A stretch of DNA of 64,000 bases from Thermomicrobium sp. Its GTDB lineage: Bacteria; Chloroflexota; Chloroflexia; Thermomicrobiales; Thermomicrobiaceae. A program made the position numbers and the translations under genes. The notes beneath the pieces were generated by a model, which searched no databases, was not told the DNA's origin, and worked only from the letters and a program-made list of their open reading frames with translations. Within the stretch, counting starts at the first letter, position 1; the number at the start of each line of letters is the position of its first letter. Positions 8,153 through 16,993 of this stretch are shown here, piece by piece. The stretch lies in contig JANZZC010000106.1 in the NCBI GenBank assembly GCA_026419575.1, positions 1 to 64,000 on the forward strand, read 5' to 3'.

Positions 8153-9352
8153 ATGCGCATCGTGGCCGTTCGCCTGCGCGAGGTCACCGGGACATTTCCG
8201 TACGATGGTCACTTCTGGGAAGAGCGGTTGGCTCGCCCGCTCGATATCTATCCCGAGCACCGCGCCGACCCGCGCGAGTGGTGGTTGCCGGAACAGGAGG
8301 GACCGGGTCCGTACCGGCTGCGGCAGATCTTCCTCGAGATCGAGACCGACGAAAGAGTGACCGGGCTCGCTGGGCCGCTCACGCGCGACGTCGCGCGGGT
8401 GATCGGCACCGAGCTTCGCCCGCGCCTCGTCGGCGCGAATCCGCTGGCGACCGAGCGGATCTGGGACGAACTCTACCGCACGTTCGTCCACGGGCGGAAG
8501 GGGGTCGTGATGATGGCGATCTCCGCCGTCGATTGCGCGCTCTGGGATCTGCGGGGGCGCTGGACCGGCGACCCGGTGCACCAGCTTCTCGGTGGACCGG
8601 TACGGACGGAGCTCCCCGTCTACGCGAGCACGCTCGGATACTCCCTGGAAATCGATCGCGCTACCGAACTCGCGCGGCAATTGGTCGCGCAGGGCTTCCA
8701 TGCCCAGAAGTGGTTCCCGCGTTGGGTCCCCTCCCAGGGACGCGAGGCGCTCCGCCGCACGACGGCCCTGTTCGCCGCCCTGCGCGCTGCGGTCGGCGAC
8801 GACGTCGAGCTCATGCTCGACGCCTGGATGAGCTGGGACTGGCCCTACGCGGTCGCCGCCGCGAACGAGCTCGCTCCCTATCGCCTGCGCTGGATCGAGG
8901 AACCGTTCCTCCCGGACCAACTGGACGCCTATGCGGCACTGCGCGAGCGTTCGCCGATTCCGATCGCTGGGGGCGAGCACGAGTACACCCGTTGGGGTTT
9001 CCGAGCGTGGCTCGAGCGACACGCGCTCGACGTCCTCCAGCCGGACATCTATTGGGCCGGGGGGCTCAGCGAGACGCTCAAGATCGCGGCGCTCGCCAGC
9101 GCCTACGGGATCCCGATGATCCCGCACGGCCATTCGGTGCCAGCGACGGTTCAGCTTCTCGCCGCCTTGCCCCAACCGGTCGCACCCTGGGTCGAGTATC
9201 TCCTGAAGTGGAACGAGCTCCTCCAGTTCTTCTTCCGGGAACCGGTGCAGCCGGTAAACGGGGTGATCCGCGTCCCCGAACGACCGGGGATGGGCGTCGA
9301 GCTGGACCCGAGCAAGATCGAGTCGGAGCGCGAACTCGCCTGGGTCGATTGA
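8153..9352 (+). CDS. Enolase-superfamily dehydratase, L-rhamnonate dehydratase-like
   Basis: A 399-residue enzyme of the mandelate racemase/enolase superfamily. The capping domain occupies about 1-130 and the barrel the rest. Metal ligands fall in MLDAWMSWD (Asp), WIEEPF (Glu) and GGEHEY (Glu), and the catalytic His is in PHGHSVPA. The LMLD.WMS.D...A, SGEH-like and PGMGVELD elements are those of L-rhamnonate dehydratase, which removes water from an acid sugar to give the 2-keto-3-deoxy acid. The acid sugar used here is unproven. It follows the dehydrogenase gene at ten bases with GGGGGAAGA as ribosome site, pointing to one sugar-acid operon. Confidence 0.82.
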   Translation: MRIVAVRLREVTGTFPYDGHFWEERLARPLDIYPEHRADPREWWLPEQEGPGPYRLRQIFLEIETDERVTGLAGPLTRDVARVIGTELRPRLVGANPLATERIWDELYRTFVHGRKGVVMMAISAVDCALWDLRGRWTGDPVHQLLGGPVRTELPVYASTLGYSLEIDRATELARQLVAQGFHAQKWFPRWVPSQGREALRRTTALFAALRAAVGDDVELMLDAWMSWDWPYAVAAANELAPYRLRWIEEPFLPDQLDAYAALRERSPIPIAGGEHEYTRWGFRAWLERHALDVLQPDIYWAGGLSETLKIAALASAYGIPMIPHGHSVPATVQLLAALPQPVAPWVEYLLKWNELLQFFFREPVQPVNGVIRVPERPGMGVELDPSKIESERELAWVD

Positions 9353-9537
9353 GCGCACGCCGAGTGTCTCCCCTTTGCCCCTCACGCGCGCTTCGGCGGA
9401 GGAGCGTGCTCCGGGGAACGACACCGCTCGCTGCGGTCTCTCGACGCCTCGTTGCACCCGCTCGAGCGGAAGCGGTGCCGCTCTCGTATCCTCGTTCTCG
9501 ACGGCGACGCTCGACCCGCCAGTACCGGGAGGACCAC

Positions 9538-10170
9538 GTGGAGGAGCTGGTTCGGGAAACGCTGGTGACGCTGGGATACCTCGGCCTCTTCCTGCTCCTG
9601 GTCGCGGAGACCGTCTTCCCGCCGATACCCTCGGAGGTCATCCTGCCGCTCGCGGGTTTCCTCGTGAGCCGCGGGCACCTGAATCCGCTCGGGGCGATCG
9701 CGGTTGCGACGGCCGGCTCCTACACCGGTGCTCTCGTGCTGTATCTCGCTGGCCGGTACGGCGGGAACTCGCTCCTCTCGCGCTACGGGCGTGCGCTCCG
9801 CTTGAGACCGGAGACGCTCGCCAACGCGAACCGCTGGTTCGGCCGCTGGGGGCCGCTGTTCGTCCTCTGGGGTCGGCTGGTACCCGTCGCGCGGAGCATC
9901 GTGTCGGTTCCCGCCGGCACGTTCCGAATGCCGTTCTGGCAATTCACCCTGCTCACCCTCGTCGGCAGCGGTGTCTGGAACACGGCGTTGATCGGTAGCG
10001 GCTGGCTCCTCGGGGAACACTGGGAACGTGTGACCGGCTGGGTCGAGCGCTACACGACCATCGTCCTCGTGCTCGCTGCGCTCGCTGCGGTCGTCGCGCT
10101 CTCCTCACTCATCGCACGGCGGCGCCTCCGGACGCGCGAACGCGCCGGAGCCCACGGGGATCCGGATTGA
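9538..10170 (+). CDS. DedA family membrane protein
   Basis: A 210-residue membrane protein with the DedA/VTT-fold signatures: ETVFPPIPSEVILPLAGF with the conserved acidic residue and prolines near the N-terminus, a central GAYTG-like loop, and GRLVPVARSIVSVPAGTFRMP with the conserved Arg residues. DedA proteins are proposed to flip undecaprenyl phosphate or phospholipids and maintain proton motive force. The start is a GTG at 9538 preceded by GGGAGGA; the frame is open further upstream but reads as shadow sequence. It is transcribed alone after the enolase gene. Confidence 0.88.
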   Translation: MEELVRETLVTLGYLGLFLLLVAETVFPPIPSEVILPLAGFLVSRGHLNPLGAIAVATAGSYTGALVLYLAGRYGGNSLLSRYGRALRLRPETLANANRWFGRWGPLFVLWGRLVPVARSIVSVPAGTFRMPFWQFTLLTLVGSGVWNTALIGSGWLLGEHWERVTGWVERYTTIVLVLAALAAVVALSSLIARRRLRTRERAGAHGDPD

Positions 10171-10220
10171 CGACGCCGGCAGCCGCTCCTCCCGCCAGGC
10201 TCGCCCGGCTGCGCGCGTCG

Positions 10221-11153
10221 TCAGCCGCGGTCGAGCACCTCGAGCACCCGAGCGAGCTGCTCCAGCCCTTCGAGGGTGTTCGGCTCGATCCGGAGCTGCA
10301 GGTGCCGGACGCCGGCTCGCGCATAGGCACGGAACTCCTCGGCGATCTCCTCGGGCGTCCCCCGTACGGGATCGGCGACGACGCCGTAGATGCGGCCGTG
10401 CCCCGGGAACGCGACGAGGGCCGAGGCGGACAGTTCGACGGTGGCCGGATCCCGGCCGACGTCCGCGCAAGCCGCGTGGAAGGACGCGATCTGCGGTGCG
10501 AGCCCGCTGGCCCGGTTACCCGTGAAGTCGTAGTAGGTGTTCCAGATGTCGGCGTAGCGTGCCGCCAGGCGCAGCACGCGCGGACCGTTCCCGCCCACCA
10601 GGATCGGCGGACCTTGCGAGCGAGGGCCGCGCGGGCGGAGGAGACAGTCGCGGACCGTGTAGAACTCGCCCGAGAAATCGATCCAGCCGTTCCGGAGCAG
10701 CCCGTGGATGATCTGGAGCGCCTCGGCGAACCGGCTGACCCGCTTCTCCCAGGGGAAGCCGAAGCGACGGAATTCGTGCTCGGTATTGCCGGCGCCCACG
10801 CCGAGGATGAGCCGCCCCCCGCTGATCTCGTCCACGGTTTCCGCCATCTTGGCGATGAGTGCCGGATTGCGCCAGTTCGTGCAGACGACGAGCGTGCCCA
10901 ACTTCACGCGCTCGGTGACGGCCGCGAGCGCCGAGAGGAGCGACCAGCATTCCCACATCCCTTCGGGCTCACCGTCCGGTGTGCGGTACAGGAGATGGTC
11001 GACGACCCACAGCGAATCTAGGCCGATCTCCTCGGCCAGCCGAGCCATCGCTCGGAGGTCACTCCAGCGCGGCAAGCGGCCGTTCCAGCGGTACTCTCCC
11101 TGCGGCACGAGGATGCCGATCTCGAGCGGGCGCGTCCGTCCGTTCGTCCCCAT
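10221..11153 (-). CDS. Luciferase-like (LLM class) flavin-dependent oxidoreductase
   Basis: A 310-residue TIM-barrel protein of the bacterial luciferase family, probably F420- or FMN-dependent. Family features are LAEEIGLDSLWVVDHL, VKLGTLVVCTNWRNPALIAKMAETVDEISGGRL and the GVGAGNTEHEFRRFG loop, followed by PILVGGNGPRVLRLAARYADIWN. The substrate is unknown. The start at 11153 has a GGGAGGT ribosome site. It is divergent from an MFS exporter with about 280 bases between them; no metabolic context is given by its neighbours. Two more LLM proteins are encoded at 19-22 kb but belong to a different subgroup. Confidence 0.86.
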   Translation of the reverse strand: MGTNGRTRPLEIGILVPQGEYRWNGRLPRWSDLRAMARLAEEIGLDSLWVVDHLLYRTPDGEPEGMWECWSLLSALAAVTERVKLGTLVVCTNWRNPALIAKMAETVDEISGGRLILGVGAGNTEHEFRRFGFPWEKRVSRFAEALQIIHGLLRNGWIDFSGEFYTVRDCLLRPRGPRSQGPPILVGGNGPRVLRLAARYADIWNTYYDFTGNRASGLAPQIASFHAACADVGRDPATVELSASALVAFPGHGRIYGVVADPVRGTPEEIAEEFRAYARAGVRHLQLRIEPNTLEGLEQLARVLEVLDRG

Positions 11154-11432
11154 CGACTGACCTCCCGGCGATCGTCGCGACCGGTCCGCACCACCGTTTT
11201 CGCGCAGTCCGGGCGCGCCGGCAAGAGCCGTCGTCGCTCGCGGGCCGGTGCGACCGTCCCGGACCGCGCGTTGCAGCGGTCGCCGGATCGCGTGCCGAAC
11301 GGGAAAGGCAGGCGCGCTCCCCGCAAGTACCTTCGCACCCGCTCGGGGAGCTCGGCGCGACCGAGCGACCGCCGGACATCGGCCGCGCCGGACCGCGACC
11401 TGGTGCGCTATGATCCCGCCGAGGAGGGTCGG

Positions 11433-12623
11433 ATGCGCCTCACGACCGCGCTCACGGAGAACGCTCGGCTCGCCACCTTCATGCTGGGACACTTCAGCGT
11501 CGACTTCATGAGCGGTCTGCTTCCAGCGCTCTACCCGTTGCTCGTCCTCGAACTCGGCTTCGACTACAACGCGATCGGGAGCCTCGCCTTCGCCTATACC
11601 GCTGCTGTCTCGCTGACGCAGCCGCTCTTCGGCTATCTGGCCGACCGTTGGGGAGTCCAGCGCCTCGCGCCGCTGAGCTTGGTCTGGTCGGGGCTCTTTC
11701 TCGGCCTGTACGGTTTCGTCCGCAATCCGGTTGTCCTCTATCCATTCGCCTTCCTGGCCGGTCTCGGCTCGGGAGCCTACCACCCGATCGGCGCATCGCG
11801 GGCAGCGTTGCTGGCTGCCGAGCGACACCGCAACACCACGATGTCGGTCTACACGGTGAGCGGGACGATCGGGTACGCGCTAGGTCCACTGGCCGGTGTC
11901 GTCCTGTTCCGCACCTTCGGCCTCGCTGGGACCCTGGTGGCCGTCCCCCTGGGCCTGGTCGCGGCGCTCCTCGTCCGCTGGGCACTGCGCCGCTTCCGCG
12001 ATCGCAGCGCGACGGCGCACGCCGCGGCGAGCGGGCTCGAGCGCCAGATCCACTGGCGCGCGCTCGTTCCCGTACTCGCGGTCGTGATGCTGCGGAGCTG
12101 GGCCTTCATGACCGTCGCGACCTTCGCACCGGTCTGGTACCGCGAGCTCGGTTACGAGGTCCTGTACGGTGTGGTCGCGACGGTCATCGTCCTCAGTGGC
12201 GCCGTGGGTACGTTGCTCGGCGGCTACCTGGCGGATCGGATCGGCTCCTGGCGCGTGTTGATCGGCTCGCTCGCGCTCGCTCTACCGGCGCTCCTGCTCT
12301 TCACTGCATTGCCCAACCAGTTCGGTCTCCTCGCTGCCGCGCTGTTCGGGTTGCTGGCCGACGCGTCGATTTCGGTCACGCTCGTGGCCGCCCAGCGGTT
12401 GCTCCCTGGTCGGGCCGGTGTCGCCTCCGGCTTCATCCTGGGGATGGGCTTCGTGACCGGCGGAATCGGCGCGCCGGTGACCGGCTGGATAGCCGACCGG
12501 ATCGGGCTCCAGCTGGCGCTCGGCTCGACCGCACTGGCGCTGCTCGCCGCCCTCGCGCTCTGCTGGGCGATTCCGGTCGGCGTGTTCCGGAGACCGTCAG
12601 TGGCGAGGGCAGCGAGCGCATGA
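11433..12623 (+). CDS. MFS transporter, fosmidomycin-resistance (Fsr)-like
   Basis: A 396-residue major facilitator with about twelve membrane helices in two halves. The intracellular loop motif GYLADRWGVQR follows helix 2 and a second copy, GGYLADRIGSWR, lies in the C-terminal half. The opening HFSVDFMSGLLPALYPLL and the GLGSGAYHPIGAS stretch are characteristic of the Fsr subfamily of efflux pumps. The exported compound is not known. The ATG at 11433 follows GAGGAGGG. A TATGAT box lies at about 11409, a possible -10, without a clear -35. Confidence 0.82.
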   Translation: MRLTTALTENARLATFMLGHFSVDFMSGLLPALYPLLVLELGFDYNAIGSLAFAYTAAVSLTQPLFGYLADRWGVQRLAPLSLVWSGLFLGLYGFVRNPVVLYPFAFLAGLGSGAYHPIGASRAALLAAERHRNTTMSVYTVSGTIGYALGPLAGVVLFRTFGLAGTLVAVPLGLVAALLVRWALRRFRDRSATAHAAASGLERQIHWRALVPVLAVVMLRSWAFMTVATFAPVWYRELGYEVLYGVVATVIVLSGAVGTLLGGYLADRIGSWRVLIGSLALALPALLLFTALPNQFGLLAAALFGLLADASISVTLVAAQRLLPGRAGVASGFILGMGFVTGGIGAPVTGWIADRIGLQLALGSTALALLAALALCWAIPVGVFRRPSVARAASA

Positions 12624-12677
12624 GCCCCCAGCCTCGTTCGCGAACACCGCAGCGAGCGTCCGTCCGCCAGGTCACCA

Positions 12678-13760
12678 TCAAAGCCAAGAGGGATCGAGTG
12701 GAAGGTCGTCCCCGCAGTAGACCGCTTGCCAGGCCAGCCACCACGGGGTACACGGTATCTCCCAGTGGCGGGAGAGTCCGACGGTCGCTGCAGGGGACCC
12801 GGGTTCCGGCACCAGCGAGATCCAGGGGCGCACCTCGATCAGCGCCCACTCCATGTCACGGAGCAGATCGTCGACCTCGTCCGACAGGCCGCTCTTCGCC
12901 AGAGCGTCCGGTCGGATGGCTTCCCGAAACTGGCCGGTCAGCAGGAGGCCGACATCGTATCTCGTTTGGACCGCACGGAGCTCGCTCGGAACGATCGCGG
13001 CAGTAGCGATGACGTCCTTCAGCTCTTCGAACCACTCCTCGGCCCTGTTCAGTACTGGTTCGCTTCGCTCGCGCAGTGCCGCCACGACGGCATCGCAGGC
13101 CGACAGGGCGATACGCGCTCGCTCGAGGGGGCTCGCATCCTTGCAGCTCGACCAGTCCAGCCAAGGCAGATCGGCGAGCTCGCCCGGCTCGGACATGCGA
13201 TTCCACGCCTCCTTGAGGATCGAGAGGATCATCACCATCCACAGGTAGCAGCCGCGCGCTTCCTCGACCGTGATATCCAGGTTCGGCGAGTTGCTGTAGT
13301 TATATTCCACACCGAGCCCGGGTCGCTCCCACGTTCCACCGACCGGGTCGTACCAGCCGAGCGGCCCCAGGCCCTCTTTACGCGGTGCCGCCGGATACTC
13401 CCATGCGGCCGTGAGCCACTTCTCGATCGCCAGCGCACGCGCTGCTTCGTAACCGACCTCACCGAGGGTGTCCAAATAGTGCACGGTCCGCACGACAGGG
13501 AAGTCAGCCAGAAGTTCCCGGATGGACTCCCAAGCCTCCAGATCGTCCCATTCGGGCAAATTCTGGAACGGGTCATTAGGACCAGCGACCGACCTGATGC
13601 GCGCGAGCCACCACCCGATGGCACTCGAGACATGCGCGTCGCAGAATCCATCGGCCTAGCGGAACATCTCCGCGGTGAAATCGAGCGTCTGCCGACAGAT
13701 GTCGCGATCGATGAGCGGCGACAGGCGCTGGATCAGGTCCCGCACGAGCGTCATCGACAT
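12678..13760 (-). pseudogene. Hypothetical gene interrupted by an in-frame TAG
   Basis: A strong ribosome site (GAGGGGGG) precedes ATGs at 13760 and 13754. Translation reads 34 residues ending RQTLDFTAEMFR, then meets TAG at 13658-13656. The same frame continues without another stop for 325 codons to 12678, and the residues right after the TAG (DGFCDAH, AIGWWLARIRSVAGPNDPFQNLPEWDD) look like genuine protein. The downstream part alone could start only at a TTG (13559) without a ribosome site. The protein is acidic and rich in Trp, with PEWDDLEAWESIRELL and VEEARGCYLWMVMILSILKEAW segments, and I do not recognise a family. It may be a nonsense pseudogene, a sequencing error, or two adjacent genes. 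Confidence 0.55.
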
Positions 13761-13973
13761 ACCCCCCCTCAGCGTCAGCACGACAGGTCCACCGCATCGA
13801 TTGTCCTGTCCGGGGAGGAACCCTGGTATTCCCGTCGTGCCGGTCCCGTGCGCTGCACGGTCGACGCCGAAGAGACGACGTGTAGCGCTCGAGTGCTTCG
13901 GACAGGGGTCAGCGAGAGAGGCGACCCTGCCTGTCGGGAACCCGCAAGCAGGGCCGCCCGCACGCACCACGGA

Positions 13974-16274
13974 TCAGGGCGCCGGGGCTCCGTGCCCCTC
14001 GTAGCGCTCGCGCAGGCGCCGGGCAGCCTCGACCATGTTCCGGAGCGACGGCCAGACCTCCTCGGGTCGCCGCGTCTTGAGACCACAGTCCGGATTGACC
14101 CAGAGCTGCTCCGGACGGAGCGACCGGAGCGCCTGCTCGAGCAGGCCGACCATCTCCTCGACAGTGGGGATACGGGCGGAATGGACGTCGTAGACCCCCG
14201 GACCGATCTGCCGCGGATAGCGGTAGTCCTGGAAAACGCGCAGGAGCTCACCCTGACTGCGGCTGTTCTCGATCGAGATCACGTCGGCATCGAGCGCATC
14301 GATCGCCTCGACGATGTCGGCGAACTCGCTGTAGCACATGTGGGTATGGATCTGCGTCTCGTCGCGCACTCCGGAACTCGCCAAGCGGAAGGCCCGGACG
14401 GCCCAGTCGAGGTACTCCGCCCATTCGGCACGCCGCAGCGGCAGCCCCTCGCGGAGCGCCGGCTCGTCGATCTGGATCATGCCGATGCCGGCCGCCTCCA
14501 AATCCTGCACCTCGTCGCGCAGCGCCAGCGCGATCTGGTAGGCGACTTCGCGTCGCGGGATGTCCTGGCGGACGAACGACCAGTTCAGGATCGTCACCGG
14601 ACCGGTGAGCATCCCCTTGACCGGCTTCCGCGTGAGCGACTGCGCGTACCGGATCACCTCGACCGTCATCGGTGCCGGTCGGGCGACATCGCCGAAGATG
14701 ATCGGGGGCCGGACGACCCGGCTCCCGTAGGACTGGACCCAGCCGTGCTCCGTCAGGACGAAACCATCCAGTCGCTCGGCGAAGTACTCGACCATATCGG
14801 CGCGCTCGAACTCGCCGTGCACCAAGACGTCGAGGCCGAGTTCTTCCTGGCGGGCGATCGCCTCGGCGATCCGTTCGCGGATGAACGCCCAGTACTCCTC
14901 GTCGCGCAGTTTCCCCGCGCGCCACTGCGCGCGTGCCCGACGCACGTCGGGGGTCTGCGGGAAACTCCCGATCGTCGTCGTCGGGAAGAGCGGTAGCTGG
15001 AAACGCGCCCGTTGGAGGGGCTCGCGAATCTCGTACGGTGACGCGCGCCGGAAATCGTCTTCGGTCAACGCGGCGAGACGCTCGCGCACCTCTGGACGGG
15101 ACAGCCGCAGACCGTCGAGCGCGACGCGGAAGGCTTCGGCGTTCCGTTCCAGCTCGTCCAGGATCGCGTGCCGACCTTCGTTCATCGCTCGCGTCAGGAC
15201 GACGAGTTCCTCGAGCCGCTGCTCGGCGAACGCCAGCAGCGCCCGCACCGGCTCCGGCAGGTGACGCTCCAGCCGTAGGTCGTGCGGGAGATGCAGCAGC
15301 GAGCATGTCGGCTGCACCCAGATGCGGTCGACCGAAACGTGCTCCGCGATCTCCTCGAGCTTCTCCAGTGCCTCGACGAGATTCGTCCGCCAGACGTTGC
15401 GTCCGTCGACGACGCCCGCACCGAAGACCTTGTCCTCGGGGAACCCGTGCCGGTTGAGCAGCGCACGGTTCCCGTCGTCGCGCACGAAGTCGAGTCCGAT
15501 CCCTTCGACTGGTAGATTGGTCACCAGGTCCCAGCTCGCCTCGTCCAAGCTACCGTAGTAGGTCTGCAGCATGATCTTCGGGCGCGTGCTCGCCCGCCCC
15601 AGCCGCTCGTACGCCTGCCGGAGCAAGCGGAGCTCCTCCTCCGTCCGGTCCTGAACGAGGACCGGTTCGTCGATCTGGACCCACTCGGCGCCGGCGCGCG
15701 CCAGCCGCTCGAGCACCTCCTGGTAGATCGGGAGGAGTTCGGCGAGATGCTCGCCGAGCGGTCGCACGTGCCGTTTACCGAGCAGCAGGAGCGAGAGCGG
15801 GCCGAGAAGGACCGGCTTGGCTGGCCGCCCCAGGAAGGCCGTCGCCTCGGCGAACTCCTCGAACGGTTTCGCGCTCGCCAAACGCGGACGCGGTCCGTCG
15901 AACTCGGGTACGAGATAATGGTAGTTCGTGTCGAACCACTTGGTCAGCTCGAGCGCTGGTACGCCGGCCGCACCGCGCGCCATCGCGAAATAGGTGGCCA
16001 GGCTCACCTCCGGCTCGGGCGACCCGAAGCGCTCCGGGACGAGTCCGACGAGGCAGATCGTGTCGAGGACGTGATCGTAGAGACTGAAATCGTTGCAGGG
16101 GATGAGATCGATTCCCGCGTCCCGCTGCACCTGCCAGGCCGCTCGCCGCACGGCACGAGCGGTCTCTCGGAGGGCCGCCTCGTCGCTTTCTCCTGCCCAG
16201 CAGCGTTCGAGTGCCCACTTGAGTTCGCGATGCTTCCCGATCCGGGGATAGCCGAGGACTGAACTCTTCGCCAT
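13974..16274 (-). CDS. metE: Cobalamin-independent methionine synthase
   Basis: A 766-residue MetE, the full family length, transferring the methyl group of methyltetrahydrofolate triglutamate to homocysteine. The N-terminal half contains LGYPRIGKHRELKWALE and the C-terminal catalytic half starts at FPTTTIGSFPQT. Zinc and homocysteine ligands are visible: HTHMCYSEF (His and Cys), the following ISIENSRS Glu, and the third-ligand Cys in NPDCGLKTR. The ATG at 16274 follows GGGAGGG. A candidate promoter lies just upstream, overlapping the terminator tail of the preceding gene. No cobalamin or SAM riboswitch is present in the short leader. Confidence 0.95.
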   Translation of the reverse strand: MAKSSVLGYPRIGKHRELKWALERCWAGESDEAALRETARAVRRAAWQVQRDAGIDLIPCNDFSLYDHVLDTICLVGLVPERFGSPEPEVSLATYFAMARGAAGVPALELTKWFDTNYHYLVPEFDGPRPRLASAKPFEEFAEATAFLGRPAKPVLLGPLSLLLLGKRHVRPLGEHLAELLPIYQEVLERLARAGAEWVQIDEPVLVQDRTEEELRLLRQAYERLGRASTRPKIMLQTYYGSLDEASWDLVTNLPVEGIGLDFVRDDGNRALLNRHGFPEDKVFGAGVVDGRNVWRTNLVEALEKLEEIAEHVSVDRIWVQPTCSLLHLPHDLRLERHLPEPVRALLAFAEQRLEELVVLTRAMNEGRHAILDELERNAEAFRVALDGLRLSRPEVRERLAALTEDDFRRASPYEIREPLQRARFQLPLFPTTTIGSFPQTPDVRRARAQWRAGKLRDEEYWAFIRERIAEAIARQEELGLDVLVHGEFERADMVEYFAERLDGFVLTEHGWVQSYGSRVVRPPIIFGDVARPAPMTVEVIRYAQSLTRKPVKGMLTGPVTILNWSFVRQDIPRREVAYQIALALRDEVQDLEAAGIGMIQIDEPALREGLPLRRAEWAEYLDWAVRAFRLASSGVRDETQIHTHMCYSEFADIVEAIDALDADVISIENSRSQGELLRVFQDYRYPRQIGPGVYDVHSARIPTVEEMVGLLEQALRSLRPEQLWVNPDCGLKTRRPEEVWPSLRNMVEAARRLRERYEGHGAPAP

Positions 16275-16345
16275 CGGTCGCCACACCCTCCCGCGCACCA
16301 CCGCTGGTCATCGGCCGTCCCGACGCGCCGTTCCGGTGGCAAGTG

Positions 16346-16375
16346 ACGATAACACGGCCAGCGGCGCACCGTCAA
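16346..16375 (-). promoter_or_regulatory. Candidate metE promoter
   Basis: On the minus strand TTGACG (16375-16370) and TATCGT (16351-16346) are separated by 18 bases, giving a start about 65 bases before the metE ATG. The -35 box coincides with the T-rich tail of the preceding terminator hairpin. Confidence 0.42.
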
Positions 16376-16403
16376 AAGCGAAGGCTCCCCATGCTGGGGA
16401 GCC
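16370..16403 (-). terminator. Intrinsic terminator after the small winged-helix-like gene
   Basis: A 9-bp perfect stem GGCTCCCCA/TGGGGAGCC with a three-base loop (16383-16403), followed on the minus strand by TTCGCTTTTG. It separates the upstream gene from metE. Confidence 0.7.
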
Positions 16404-16452
16404 TCGATCCGTTGCCCGCTCGACGCCGACGCAGCCGGCGAGGAGACCGCGA

Positions 16453-16920
16453 TCAGCCGTCGGCAGCCTCGGCCCCTGCCCCCTCGCTGACGAGACGCCG
16501 GATCATCCGGGCGATCTCCGGCTTCATGAAGTAGATGCGACGACCCGGCGCCTCGTCGCCACCGGTGCGGAACTCGACCGGCTCCTCCTTGTTCGGAAAG
16601 CGCCGCATCGCGTGACCGACCGAACTCAGCCGCCCGCCGATGACCCGGGCCGGCACACCCAGCGCCCGTTCCAGCTCCACCATCGGGTAGCCCTCCGGAC
16701 GCTTGGCGATCTCCGCCAGGATCTGCCGCGCCCCGTCCTGCAGGCGACTCCAGAATTGCCTGAACTCCTCGTACGTCCAGGGCTCGCGTTCCCCGGCGCC
16801 GCGGCTCGTTTCGCCGAGCTCCACCTCCGTGCCGGCCAGACCAGCCAACCGCTGCAGAACTTCCTGAATCGCCCCGATTTCCTGCGAATCGCCCTCGATC
16901 GTGATCACGATCCGCGCCAT
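16453..16920 (-). CDS. Hypothetical protein with winged-helix-like C-terminal half
   Basis: A 155-residue soluble protein I cannot assign to a named family. The N-terminus (MARIVITIEGDSQEIGAI) reads as a short beta-alpha element. The C-terminal half (ILAEIAKRPEGYPMVELERALGV, then PARVIGGRLSSVGHAMRRF and a beta-wing-like EFRTGGDE...RRIYFM) has the pattern of a winged helix-turn-helix, so it may bind nucleic acid. The ATG at 16920 is chosen over the one at 16926 because GGAGG directly abuts the latter. It has its own promoter and terminator, so it is a single-gene unit. Confidence 0.7.
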   Translation of the reverse strand: MARIVITIEGDSQEIGAIQEVLQRLAGLAGTEVELGETSRGAGEREPWTYEEFRQFWSRLQDGARQILAEIAKRPEGYPMVELERALGVPARVIGGRLSSVGHAMRRFPNKEEPVEFRTGGDEAPGRRIYFMKPEIARMIRRLVSEGAGAEAADG

Positions 16921-16964
16921 CGCCATCCTCCGTAGAAGACCCAACGCACACTATCAACAGTCGA

Positions 16965-16993
16965 ATGATACTCTCTCCAAACACTTCATGCAA
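16965..16993 (-). promoter_or_regulatory. Promoter of the small winged-helix-like gene
   Basis: TTGCAT (16993-16988) and TATCAT (16970-16965, five of six consensus bases) are spaced by exactly 17 bases on the minus strand. The local AT content is unusually high for this genome. The -35 box overlaps the last codons of the upstream DUF711 gene. Confidence 0.6.

Noticed and set aside
7559-9457. A 632-codon minus-strand open frame over the sugar-acid operon
   Set aside because: It is antisense to two recognisable enzymes with good starts and has no conserved motif.
13576-13797. CLECH, a haem-binding-like CxxCH motif in a short minus-strand frame
   Set aside because: The frame overlaps the interrupted hypothetical gene, has no ribosome site or export signal and is compositionally random; the motif is probably chance.
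16275-16370. Possible SAM or cobalamin riboswitch ahead of metE
   Set aside because: The leader is under 100 bases and none of the conserved aptamer sequences are present.
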